Shown here: positions 8,555 to 16,548 of the stretch, piece after piece
Position numbering within the stretch: position 1 is the first letter of the stretch
Layout: each line of letters opens with the position of its first letter
Origin: Chryseosolibacter sp966080355
GTDB taxonomy: Bacteria; Bacteroidota; Bacteroidia; Cytophagales; Cyclobacteriaceae
Direction: 5' to 3'
Length of the DNA stretch: 30,574 nucleotides
Assembly (NCBI GenBank): GCA_966080355.1
Contig: CBHROW010000011.1
Location: 1-30,574 of the forward strand
Program-made: the position numbers and the translations under genes
Notes under the pieces: generated by a model
The model's input: the letters and a program-made list of their open reading frames with translations, nothing else
Database searches by the model: none
Told to the model about the DNA's origin: nothing

Positions 8555-9108
8555 AAAGAAAAGCAATTTTTATCGACAAGGACGGTACTCTGATTTATAA
8601 CGTTCCGTATAACATCGATCCCAAAAAAATCAGGCTGTACGATGGCGCAGGAAAAAGTTTGCGACAGCTGAAAGAACATGGTTTTCTTCTGATCGTTGTA
8701 TCCAATCAATCCGGAGTGGCGATGGGCTATTTTGACGAACGTGAACTCTCGATCGTAGAAAAAAAAATCCAGCATGACCTGCTACCTGACCGGGTCGCAC
8801 TCGATGCAATCTTCTATTGCCCCCATCACCCAAATGGAAAAATACCCGGATATGCCCAAGACTGTCGATGTCGGAAACCGATGCCTGGATTGCTATTCAG
8901 CGCTTCAGCAAAATTCGACATCGACCTTTCGCAATCGTGGATGATCGGTGATATTCTCAACGATGTTGAAGCCGGCAATCGCGCGGGTTGCCAAACCGTG
9001 CTGATCAACAACGGCAATGAAACAGAGTGGCGCGTGAATATCGACCGGCTTCCGAGTAAAATTGTTTCCAATATCAACGATGCCGCGAACCTCATCTTAA
9101 ATACCTGA
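8551..9108 (+). CDS. gmhB: D-glycero-beta-D-manno-heptose-1,7-bisphosphate 7-phosphatase
   Basis: A 185-aa HAD-superfamily phosphatase of the GmhB/HisB-N group that removes the 7-phosphate from heptose-1,7-bisphosphate. The nucleophile motif is DKDGTL (D9, D11), motif II is VSNQSG, the zinc loop ligands are C90, H92, C105 and C107 in the same spacing as E. coli GmhB, followed by RKPMPGLL and motif IV MIGDILNDVEAG. Length is normal. The same fold serves histidinol-phosphate phosphatase, but sitting between GmhA and HldE settles the role. Its ATG overlaps the stop of the fusion gene (ATGA), and HldE begins 3 nt after its stop. Confidence 0.92.
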   Translation: MKRKAIFIDKDGTLIYNVPYNIDPKKIRLYDGAGKSLRQLKEHGFLLIVVSNQSGVAMGYFDERELSIVEKKIQHDLLPDRVALDAIFYCPHHPNGKIPGYAQDCRCRKPMPGLLFSASAKFDIDLSQSWMIGDILNDVEAGNRAGCQTVLINNGNETEWRVNIDRLPSKIVSNINDAANLILNT

Positions 9109-9111
9109 CAC

Positions 9112-10605
9112 ATGAAAAAGTCGATTGATTATGAAGCTTTGATTGATTCGTTCCGATCACTTAAAATTCTTGTGCTTGGCGATCTGATGCTCGACATTTA
9201 CGTGACTGGAACAACCAGGCGACTCTCGCCCGAAGCTCCTGTACCCGTAGTCGATGTAATCCATAAAAAAATAACACTCGGTGGGGCTGCCAATGTCGCG
9301 TGTAATCTTAAAAGTCTCGGAGCTAAGGTCAAATTCGTATCTGTAACTGGAGATGACGATGCAGCAATGACTGCGATGAGGATGTTAGATGAGTTGAATA
9401 TTGAAAAAGAGATTTTTCGCGATAAATCCAGGGCGACACTTACAAAAACACGCATCGTCTCCGGTACGCAAACTATCACACGGGTCGATGAAGGGTCTAC
9501 ACATCAGATCTCAGAGCAGGCGCGGCAACTCGTTTTATCCGCTCTTCGCGAGGAACTGAGCGATTCTGATGCATTATTCATTTCCGACTATGATAAAGGG
9601 ATTCTTTCAAAATCGATTGTTGAAGAGATCGCGGCTTTCACAAAAACTCATCGCATCATGGTCTGTGTGGACTCCAAACAGCTCGAGCTGTATCACGGAC
9701 TCAATCCGGATGTAGTGAAACCGAATTATGAAGAGGCCTTGCGTTTGCTCGCCATTGCCGATGCAGAAAGCAACAGATTATCTCAACTGAGTCAGCTTGG
9801 AGCAAAATTACAGGAGAAGACAAATGCAAAAATTATCGCGCTCACGCTCGACTCTGATGGTTCTGTAGTACTGAGAAATGGAATTCCTGTAACGTACCAG
9901 CCGGCCATAAAAAAACAATCCGCGTTTGTATCTGGCGCTGGTGATACATTTCTAAGCGCTTTTGTCTTGACGTATTTGACCCATGGCGATCTTACAGTGT
10001 GCAACAAACTTGCTTCGCTTGCTGCTGCAATTACGATCAATCAATCGCACACAGCCTCCTGCAGCTCACGCGAGCTCTTAGAACAGATCCAAGGTTCTTC
10101 AAAGGTTGTCAGGTCACGCGCGACACTTGCCGAGCTTTGCAAAAATTATCGAAGAGAAGGCAAAACCATCGCATTTACCAACGGTTGTTTCGATATTCTT
10201 CATAGCGGACACGTAACATGTCTTGAGGCGGCTCAAAAATATGCGGATGTGCTTATTGTTGCCGTGAACGATGATGAAAGCATAGCGCGATTGAAAGGAA
10301 AGTCAAGGCCGATCAACTCCCTTGACGATCGGATCCAGGTACTGTCATCGCTCTCGGCAGTAACACACATCGTTCCGTTTGGTACAGGCGACAACGACCT
10401 GCCTATTGGTCTGCTCCATATCATCCGGCCGCATTTCTACATCAAAGGCGGAGACTACGCTATCGAGACATTGCGCGAAACCGATATCGTAAAATCATAT
10501 GGAGGACAGGTGATCATCGTTCCGACAATTCCAGAACACTCTACTTCTCTCATCATTAAAAAGATTGGCGCAACAAAACGCACCTTCGATGAACGCGTGG
10601 CATAA
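9112..10605 (+). CDS. hldE: Bifunctional heptose-7-phosphate kinase / heptose-1-phosphate adenylyltransferase
   Basis: A 497-aa two-domain enzyme of ADP-heptose synthesis. Residues ~1-325 form a PfkB/ribokinase-type kinase: LGDLMLDIYVTG, GGAANVACNLKSLG, and the catalytic GAGDTF at 275-280 with D278 as the base. Residues ~345-497 form a cytidylyltransferase-like adenylyltransferase: TNGCFDILHSGH with the HxGH motif at 364-367, then GKSRPINSLDDRIQVL and IKGGDYA. It phosphorylates D-glycero-D-manno-heptose-7-phosphate at C1 and, after GmhB, attaches AMP. Slightly longer than E. coli HldE (477 aa). Both halves look intact. The next gene starts within its last codons. Confidence 0.95.
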   Translation: MKKSIDYEALIDSFRSLKILVLGDLMLDIYVTGTTRRLSPEAPVPVVDVIHKKITLGGAANVACNLKSLGAKVKFVSVTGDDDAAMTAMRMLDELNIEKEIFRDKSRATLTKTRIVSGTQTITRVDEGSTHQISEQARQLVLSALREELSDSDALFISDYDKGILSKSIVEEIAAFTKTHRIMVCVDSKQLELYHGLNPDVVKPNYEEALRLLAIADAESNRLSQLSQLGAKLQEKTNAKIIALTLDSDGSVVLRNGIPVTYQPAIKKQSAFVSGAGDTFLSAFVLTYLTHGDLTVCNKLASLAAAITINQSHTASCSSRELLEQIQGSSKVVRSRATLAELCKNYRREGKTIAFTNGCFDILHSGHVTCLEAAQKYADVLIVAVNDDESIARLKGKSRPINSLDDRIQVLSSLSAVTHIVPFGTGDNDLPIGLLHIIRPHFYIKGGDYAIETLRETDIVKSYGGQVIIVPTIPEHSTSLIIKKIGATKRTFDERVA

Positions 10606-11707
10606 TTGCAAAAATATTCTATGTGTAAGGCTGGACAACATGGGCGATATCCTGATGTCAATGCCCGCCATGAGTGTGCTTAAAAAAAAACTGACTTGTA
10701 AGATTACGTTGCTCACATCGTCTGCGGGTGCTCCAATCACTGAATGTCTGCCCGATATCGATGATCTTATGGTGCTCAACTCCCCCTGGATGAAATTGTC
10801 AGGAGAAAAAACGTCCGTGATTGATCTCGTGGAAATATTGAAATCAAAGTCGTTCGATGGTGCAGTCATCTTCACAGTCTTCAGTCAAAGTTCCCTTCCC
10901 GCTGCCATGCTACTATGGATGGCTAACATTCCACTGAGACTCGCCTACTGCCGTGAAAATCCATACGACCTGCTGACAGATTGGGTACCGGACAAAGAAC
11001 CATACGACTTTATCCAACACCAGGTGCAGCGCGATCTCAATCTTGTTCGGTCAATCGGTATGGGTGAAGAACCCAGCCGTGACCTTCTGAAAATTGAATC
11101 CTCTGTTAGGCTACAGGTAAACACCAAACTGGGGAATTTAGGGGCAGAGTTGGAAAAACCCTTCGTGATCCTCCATCCAGGCGTAAGCGACATAAAACGA
11201 AAATATCCAAGCGCTAGCTGGATTGAAATTGGAAAAAAAATTTCGCGAGAATTCGAGGTTAACATTCTGATTACAGGATCTGCAACGGAAGCACAAGAGT
11301 CGGCCGAAATAGCGAGGGCTATTGGCAAAAGTGCTGTTGACTGCGCAGGACATTTCTCCGTGAAAGAGTTTGTGCACCTCATCGCAGCGTCTGACCTTGT
11401 GGTTACGGTGAACACTTCTACTTCACATATCGCATCGATTCTCAACAGGAAACTAATTGTGTTGTACGCGAGCACCAATCCACAGCATACTCCGTGGGGA
11501 AAGAATTCCGTTGTCATGCCGTTTTCAATTCCTGAAGAAATAAAAAGTAAAAACGAAGTCATCCGCTACGCGAACCGTTTGTCAGATTCAAAACATATAC
11601 CCATACCCACAGCGGCCGATGTTTTCCACTGCGTGACACAACTCATGTACAACAACGAGGTTAAGGTCCTATCGTCATGGGAAAAAGAGGGTGCGATATC
11701 TGATTGA
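10589..11707 (+). CDS. GT9 family glycosyltransferase (heptosyltransferase-like), copy 1
   Basis: A 372-aa GT-B enzyme of the WaaC/WaaF (GT9) family, which uses ADP-heptose. N-terminal VRLDNMGDILMSMPAMSVLKK keeps the conserved Asp of the GD motif; FVILHPGVSDIKRKYPSASW and VVTVNTSTSHIASIL are the C-terminal donor-binding blocks. The frame also offers a TTG at 10565, but ATG 10589 is preferred, giving a 17-bp overlap with hldE and so coupled expression. Its last 33 nt overlap, tail to tail, the GT2 gene on the other strand. Position directly after hldE suggests it transfers the heptose made by the preceding genes. Confidence 0.85.
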   Translation: MNAWHNCKNILCVRLDNMGDILMSMPAMSVLKKKLTCKITLLTSSAGAPITECLPDIDDLMVLNSPWMKLSGEKTSVIDLVEILKSKSFDGAVIFTVFSQSSLPAAMLLWMANIPLRLAYCRENPYDLLTDWVPDKEPYDFIQHQVQRDLNLVRSIGMGEEPSRDLLKIESSVRLQVNTKLGNLGAELEKPFVILHPGVSDIKRKYPSASWIEIGKKISREFEVNILITGSATEAQESAEIARAIGKSAVDCAGHFSVKEFVHLIAASDLVVTVNTSTSHIASILNRKLIVLYASTNPQHTPWGKNSVVMPFSIPEEIKSKNEVIRYANRLSDSKHIPIPTAADVFHCVTQLMYNNEVKVLSSWEKEGAISD

Positions 11708-12646
11708 TCCTTTGATTTTATAATACATGGAAAGTGGTGGAAGGCATGCCGAAGTCACAACCATCTCTGCAATATGGGCCGGCTTTTTGGATGTCTTCGA
11801 CAATCGCTTAAGGGCAAAAAGTAATGTGAGCACTAACCATCCTGCAGCTCCGGCAAACAACAATTGCTGATTCATTGAGGCAAGTCCAATGAAGCTTACA
11901 ACCAAAAATATTGTAATAATGTAGTAGTGCCATGGCGGGCGAGAGTCAAGCCGTTGCTTATACATTTCCGGGAATTTCTTGTAAAGCAGCGCATTGAAAA
12001 TTCCTTTGCGCTCTTCCTTCAGACTTACTCCCCACGGAGCGTCACGCACAGGATGAACCACAATGGCTGACTTAACAGGCAAAATTGGAATGTTAAAGAT
12101 CAAAAACTTGAATTGCAGGTCACTGTCTTCTCTCCATGCCATCGTGAATGCCTCGTCAAATCCATTCACTGTCAACAGTGCTAACTTTGTGCATGCACAG
12201 TTCGCAGTGATGAACTCAGCCTCTGCAAGTCTGGAAATGTTAAGTTGGTAATCGGTGGGATCGTCCGGGATCGGGACACGCGTGTAACCTGTGAATGCAA
12301 CCAAATCGAGCTTTGCTTCAGTGTATGCACGGTGGAAGTGCGATAGCCACTCGCAGCCTGGAATGCAATCGTCATCGGTGAAGACAATTAACGGAGAACG
12401 CGCAATTCGCCAGCCAAGGTTTCGTGCGGCAGCAGGTCCAGCCTTTTGACGCGTGGCTACGTATCTGATCGATATTTTTCCGCTGCCGAAGTTTTCAACC
12501 AGCGTGTGTGTAATGTTATCCGGGCCATCGCTGACAACAATGACTTCGTACTCGGAGGAACTAAAATTTTGCAAAGCAAGTGCATGAAGGCAGCGAGTCA
12601 ATAATTCAGGTCGCTTGAAGGTGGGAATTACCACTGAAATTTTCAT
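11675..12646 (-). CDS. GT2 family glycosyltransferase with C-terminal membrane segments
   Basis: A 323-aa GT-A enzyme. MKISVVIPTFKRPELL opens the fold, VVSDGPDN and AARNLGWRIA follow, FTDDDCIPG carries the metal-binding DDD, and WREDSDLQFK supplies the later acidic ED pair. Near residues 225-275 there are two hydrophobic stretches (IITIFLVVSFIGLA and LLFAGAAGWLVLTLLFAL), so it is likely anchored in the inner membrane with its catalytic domain in the cytoplasm. ATG at 12646 is chosen over an upstream in-frame start because it gives the family N-terminus. It lies inside the heptose locus but on the opposite strand, diverging from GT9 copy 2 over 64 nt and overlapping the end of GT9 copy 1 by 33 nt. 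Confidence 0.85.
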   Translation of the reverse strand: MKISVVIPTFKRPELLTRCLHALALQNFSSSEYEVIVVSDGPDNITHTLVENFGSGKISIRYVATRQKAGPAAARNLGWRIARSPLIVFTDDDCIPGCEWLSHFHRAYTEAKLDLVAFTGYTRVPIPDDPTDYQLNISRLAEAEFITANCACTKLALLTVNGFDEAFTMAWREDSDLQFKFLIFNIPILPVKSAIVVHPVRDAPWGVSLKEERKGIFNALLYKKFPEMYKQRLDSRPPWHYYIITIFLVVSFIGLASMNQQLLFAGAAGWLVLTLLFALKRLSKTSKKPAHIAEMVVTSACLPPLSMYYKIKGSIRYRTLFFP

Positions 12647-12710
12647 AGGTGGTGTACCCGCGAAAAATTCCATACCTCAATGGGCACAGGATTTAGAGAA
12701 AATAAATTGC

Positions 12711-13793
12711 ATGCAGCTACCAGCCATTAAGACAATCGCCATATTTCGTGCCCTTCAACTTGGAGATTTACTTTGCGTCATTCCTTCAATACGAGTCGTA
12801 CGAAAAAAATTTCCTCTGGCAAAAATTACATTGATCGGTTTATCGTGGCAGAAGGATCTCGTCAGCCGGTTTGAAAATTACTTCGATGAATTTATTGAAT
12901 TCGCAGGATGGCCCGGGTTGCTTGAACAATCGTGGGAGGCAGAAAAAACTGTGGTGCAACTCGGCAACTTACAACAACGACATTTCGACCTTGTTATTCA
13001 AATGCAAGGCAACGGTATATTAACCAACAGCATGTGTTTGCTATGGAATGCCAAACTTACTATCGGATTGAAACGCCACGGAGAACCCGACCCGGGCCCC
13101 GGAATATTTGTAGAATCTGAAGACAGTGATCACGAAACGCTACGATATCTGAAGCTTGTTAACTGCCTTGATACAAGACCAGACGATGACGAAATGGAAT
13201 TTCCGCTAACACCATCGGAAACAGATCGGCTGGAACATAATCTGAAAAAATTAAATATTAAGCAAAAAAAATATATTTGCATTCATCCCGGAGCACGGGA
13301 TCCAAGAAGAAGGTGGCCGGTAGAAAACTTCGCTCAGCTCATTGATGCGTTGAACACGGACCTTGCGCTTGTGTTGACAGGATCCGGTTTTGAAAAGCAG
13401 TTGCTCCTTGATCTCCAACAAGCTTTAAAACGCGAAGTCGTCAACAGTGTGAGCATACTCGGTGATATTCCGCTTGGCGATCTTGCAGCGATCATCAGTA
13501 GCTCCTCCATGCTGATATCAAATGATACCGGTGTTTCTCATCTTGCGGTAGCGTTAAAAGTGCCCAGCGTTGTGATCTTCTCTACATTTTCAGATCCAAA
13601 CCGCTGGGCGCCTCTCGAAAGATCGTTGCATCGATCGATTCTCTATCCGGAATCTCACGATGTTAAGCACGTCATCGATATTTGTCGTCAGCAGATTCAA
13701 GAAGCCGATTCGCTATTTCTCGATGAGATAAGAACCGATGACGAGCGCATCGAAGGGCGAAGTCCAGAAACACTCGACAGCATCCCGCGGTGA
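12711..13793 (+). CDS. GT9 family glycosyltransferase (heptosyltransferase-like), copy 2
   Basis: A 360-aa GT9 protein. FRALQLGDLLCVIPSIRVVRKKFP is the WaaC/WaaF-like N-terminal block with the GD Asp; ICIHPGARDPRRRWPVENFAQL and ISNDTGVSHLAVALKVPSVVIF are the donor-domain blocks. It is closer to the canonical heptosyltransferase pattern than copy 1. ATG 12711 (MQLPAIKTIAIF) is preferred; the frame is open upstream to 12615 but that stretch overlaps the 5' end of the divergent GT2 and is not family-like. The last 27 codons overlap the end of the carbamoyltransferase gene on the other strand and form a charged tail beyond the fold. Confidence 0.87.
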   Translation: MQLPAIKTIAIFRALQLGDLLCVIPSIRVVRKKFPLAKITLIGLSWQKDLVSRFENYFDEFIEFAGWPGLLEQSWEAEKTVVQLGNLQQRHFDLVIQMQGNGILTNSMCLLWNAKLTIGLKRHGEPDPGPGIFVESEDSDHETLRYLKLVNCLDTRPDDDEMEFPLTPSETDRLEHNLKKLNIKQKKYICIHPGARDPRRRWPVENFAQLIDALNTDLALVLTGSGFEKQLLLDLQQALKREVVNSVSILGDIPLGDLAAIISSSSMLISNDTGVSHLAVALKVPSVVIFSTFSDPNRWAPLERSLHRSILYPESHDVKHVIDICRQQIQEADSLFLDEIRTDDERIEGRSPETLDSIPR

Positions 13794-15467
13794 ACAAACG
13801 ATTGGTTTACCCAGCGTGTTGAATGAAGTGTTCACCAGCACCGGGACTCCAGTCAGGTTTTTAAATGCTCTCAGCAATCGATAATAACGACCGTGTTGCT
13901 TCTCGTTCACAGTTTGGATCCGGGCAGTTCCATCAACATGTCGCACCGCTGGAATTCTATCGGCCTTCTCAGCCTTCACATGGTGAACAAACAACATGAA
14001 AGGCGAATAAACCGCCTGCTCAAACCATTCCCCTGCATCTTCCTCCAGCACTACAGGCGCCACTGGCCTGAAATCCTCGCGGTCTTTCACTTCATTTAAT
14101 CTTGCCTGCATCGCAGGATCGATTGGCGATGCAAGGATTGAACGGCTGCCCAATGCGCGCGGACCAAATTCCATTCGTCCTTGAAACCACCCTATGATCT
14201 TGTTATCCGCAAGTATTTTTGCAGCCTCTTCCTCAAGATGATCAAGCTTACGGAACGGCACCTTCGCCCACCGAAGAAATTTTTCTATCTCGGCATCCGC
14301 ATACTCCGGTCCCCAATAGGCATCACGCATCTCGAAAGTGCGATCGTCAGCAGCTCGCTCCTTTGCATCGGTCCACATGGCAGCTCCGAGCGCAGTACCC
14401 GCATCACCTGCAGCTGGTTGTACCCAAATATTTTCAAAAGGTCCATGATCGCGCAAGTATGCATTCAACACACAATTCAACGCAACACCACCAGCAAGGC
14501 AAAGATTTGTTTCGCCCGTCTCCGCGTGAAGCCACTTGACAAGTTTCAACATCTTTTGTTGCATGACTTTTTGTAGTGATCGCGCTATGTTGAAATGATG
14601 TTCGGTAAACGGATCTCCTTTCAATCGCCTGGGTCCAAACACTTGCTCGAGATCAATCTCATCGATCTCGTAGGTACCGTCATTGTAAACATGGATCATG
14701 TCATCAAAAATATCTTCAAACGCAGGTTCACCATACGAAGCAAGCGCCATCACTTTATACTCGTCTGAAGAATGCAAAAAACCGAGATGCGTTGTAATTT
14801 TTTCGTAAAGCAAACCGAACGAATGCGGCATATTGACTTCACCCAACTGAATAAGATCATTGCCGGTGCCGCGATAATATGCTGTTGTTGCGCGTTCGCC
14901 ACGCCCGTCAATTGTCATTACTGCAGCTGACTTGAAAGGCGAAACATGAAATGCGCTGGCGGCATGACTGAGATGATGGTCTACAAAGTGCCATTTTCTT
15001 TGCACGCGTTCTGCACCAACAAAACGAGCTTGCAAATGATGTGGCCATCCATCAACAAGCTGATTGGGTGCGTTCACAATGTAGGAAAGAAACAAAGGAT
15101 CCCAGGGCGACAAATACTTTTCCATTACTTCTTCTTCTGTTTGAGAAGCCAACATCCCCGTGTCTGACCGGAATTGCGTTTGCATGGGCAGTGCAATTGA
15201 ACTCGCATTGTAGTCGCTTTCACCTAGTAAAATGTAGGGATTAAACGAGTAAGCGATATGATCGACATCATTGAGGTGAATACCGGCCACTTTCAGACAA
15301 TAGTCGATTGCGTGAAATGGCAGTTCGTAAGTGGAAAACGGAATTGGTCTCTTCCCGTGTTTGATGTGTGTGAAACGTTCTTCCTCTGCTGCGGCCAGCA
15401 GTTTCCCATCCTTCACGATACATGCTGATGAATCGTGAAAGACCGCGTTGATTCCTAAAGTGTACAT
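13713..15467 (-). CDS. NodU/CmcH-type O-carbamoyltransferase
   Basis: A 584-aa enzyme that transfers a carbamoyl group from carbamoyl phosphate (via carbamoyl-AMP) to a sugar hydroxyl. The N-terminal domain has LGINAVFHDSSACIV, EEERFTHIKHG, HHLSHAASAF and MTIDGRGER, with LLYEKITTHLGF and DEYKVMALASYGEP further on (YrdC/Kae1-like fold, His metal ligands). The C-terminal domain has LAGGVALNCVLNA, AAGDAGTALGAA, FGPRALGSRSILA and VNTSFNTLGKPIV. Start ATG 15467 is chosen although the frame is open to 15641: the longer form would run through a terminator at 15547-15570. The gene ends with an 81-bp tail-to-tail overlap with GT9 copy 2. P. aeruginosa WapO carbamoylates core heptose, so heptose is a reasonable acceptor here (inference). 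Confidence 0.9.
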   Translation of the reverse strand: MYTLGINAVFHDSSACIVKDGKLLAAAEEERFTHIKHGKRPIPFSTYELPFHAIDYCLKVAGIHLNDVDHIAYSFNPYILLGESDYNASSIALPMQTQFRSDTGMLASQTEEEVMEKYLSPWDPLFLSYIVNAPNQLVDGWPHHLQARFVGAERVQRKWHFVDHHLSHAASAFHVSPFKSAAVMTIDGRGERATTAYYRGTGNDLIQLGEVNMPHSFGLLYEKITTHLGFLHSSDEYKVMALASYGEPAFEDIFDDMIHVYNDGTYEIDEIDLEQVFGPRRLKGDPFTEHHFNIARSLQKVMQQKMLKLVKWLHAETGETNLCLAGGVALNCVLNAYLRDHGPFENIWVQPAAGDAGTALGAAMWTDAKERAADDRTFEMRDAYWGPEYADAEIEKFLRWAKVPFRKLDHLEEEAAKILADNKIIGWFQGRMEFGPRALGSRSILASPIDPAMQARLNEVKDREDFRPVAPVVLEEDAGEWFEQAVYSPFMLFVHHVKAEKADRIPAVRHVDGTARIQTVNEKQHGRYYRLLRAFKNLTGVPVLVNTSFNTLGKPIVCSPRDAVECFWTSPFDALVIGSYLIEK

Positions 15468-15539
15468 GTTAGATTTTAGGAATGCACGCAAAAAATCCAT
15501 TCCGTCAATATTCATCGGCCGTTCGATCAAAGCACGGCC

Positions 15540-15570
15540 ATAAAAAAAGCCACCAGTCTCCCGGTGGCTT
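15540..15570 (-). terminator. Rho-independent terminator of the rhodanese gene
   Basis: On the minus strand an 8-bp stem (15563-15570 pairing with 15547-15554, core GCCACC/GGTGGC) with an 8-nt loop is followed by a run of seven T (plus-strand A at 15542-15548). It lies 20 nt after the stop of the sulfurtransferase and ends that transcript before the carbamoyltransferase. Confidence 0.85.
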
Positions 15571-15589
15571 CCCAATATGTTATGAGGTC

Positions 15590-16468
15590 CTATGGATTTT
15601 TTTGTGTTTTCTCCATTGGCAGGGAATCGATTCGGCTCCACTCTTGCATTGAACCATCGTAAAGTTTCATGTTATAACCCAGCATTCGGCCCGCCATATA
15701 TACCACGCTGGCTGTTTGTCCGATGAAGCAATACACCACAAGCTCTTTATTCTTGTCTTCCGATACAGGCGTGAAATAATTTTGTAATTCAGGCAAAGGC
15801 TTATAAAAATTGTTAGCATCCACCAGGTCCATATACGGAATATTCTTTGCTCCTGCGATATGTCCGTCACGCGGATTTCCGGTTGGCTCACCATCATAAA
15901 ATTTCTGAGCACGCGCATCTACTACAAGGGCATTCGAAGACTTCAGCGTTTTCAAAACGTAGTCCTTATCAACAATGAAGTCACCTTTTTTCAATTTGAT
16001 ATTTCCTTTTTTTACTGGCGATAGATTTTGCGTGACTGCGCCTCCTTCTTTTTTCCAGGCTTCGAGTCCGCCATTGAGGAAAGAAACCCTGCCACGAAGT
16101 CCAAGATTTTCCAGTGTGAGGAACATCCGAGCTGTCGGGCTCACTTCGTTTCGAACATGACATAAAATAATGTGCGAATCGCTATTCACCCCAAGGTCTC
16201 GAAGGATCCCTTCTGCCTTTTCAAGATCGGGCAAATTCATTGCGCCTTCAGGTGAATCAGGAGCAAGCCATCCTGGCCATAGGTAACGCGCGCCTTCAAT
16301 GTGCTCGCGGTCAAAGTCGAATTTGAGAAACGTGGGTTGCAAAATGACAACGTTCGGCTGATTCATATTCGTCTTCAGCCAGTCAACAGTCACCAGAATG
16401 GGCTTATCTTCAGCCTTTGCAATGAACGCAAGGGCCAAAACAAAAAAGGTTACAACGATCTTTTTCAT
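15590..16468 (-). CDS. Exported two-domain rhodanese / sulfurtransferase
   Basis: A 292-aa protein with a signal peptide (MKKIVVTFFVLALAFIAKA, cleavage likely before Glu-Asp-Lys) and two rhodanese domains, about 25-150 and 165-285. The catalytic loop in the second domain is CFIGQTAS after LVVYC, with the Cys present; the common form is CRxGxT, so the Arg is replaced by Phe. The first domain carries LCHVRNEVSPTARMF and ARYLWPGWLAPDS-type substrate contacts. Reaction expected: transfer of sulfane sulfur from thiosulfate or mercaptopyruvate, in the periplasm. It is monocistronic, with its own terminator. Which donor it uses cannot be told. Confidence 0.88.
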   Translation of the reverse strand: MKKIVVTFFVLALAFIAKAEDKPILVTVDWLKTNMNQPNVVILQPTFLKFDFDREHIEGARYLWPGWLAPDSPEGAMNLPDLEKAEGILRDLGVNSDSHIILCHVRNEVSPTARMFLTLENLGLRGRVSFLNGGLEAWKKEGGAVTQNLSPVKKGNIKLKKGDFIVDKDYVLKTLKSSNALVVDARAQKFYDGEPTGNPRDGHIAGAKNIPYMDLVDANNFYKPLPELQNYFTPVSEDKNKELVVYCFIGQTASVVYMAGRMLGYNMKLYDGSMQEWSRIDSLPMEKTQKNP

Positions 16469-16548
16469 ATGAATGGTTATCGAAACAATTTAGGCACATT
16501 CAGCAGAGAAATCCAGTATGTCAGCGAATTAGCATCATTCGCACAGTG

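Noticed and set aside
8551..9108. Histidinol-phosphate phosphatase (HisB-N)
   Set aside because: Motifs are shared, but position between GmhA and HldE and absence of his genes favour GmhB.
15468..15641. N-terminal extension of the carbamoyltransferase frame by 58 codons
   Set aside because: It runs through the rhodanese terminator hairpin and is unlike the family N-terminus; MYTLGINAVFHDSS at 15467 is the normal start.
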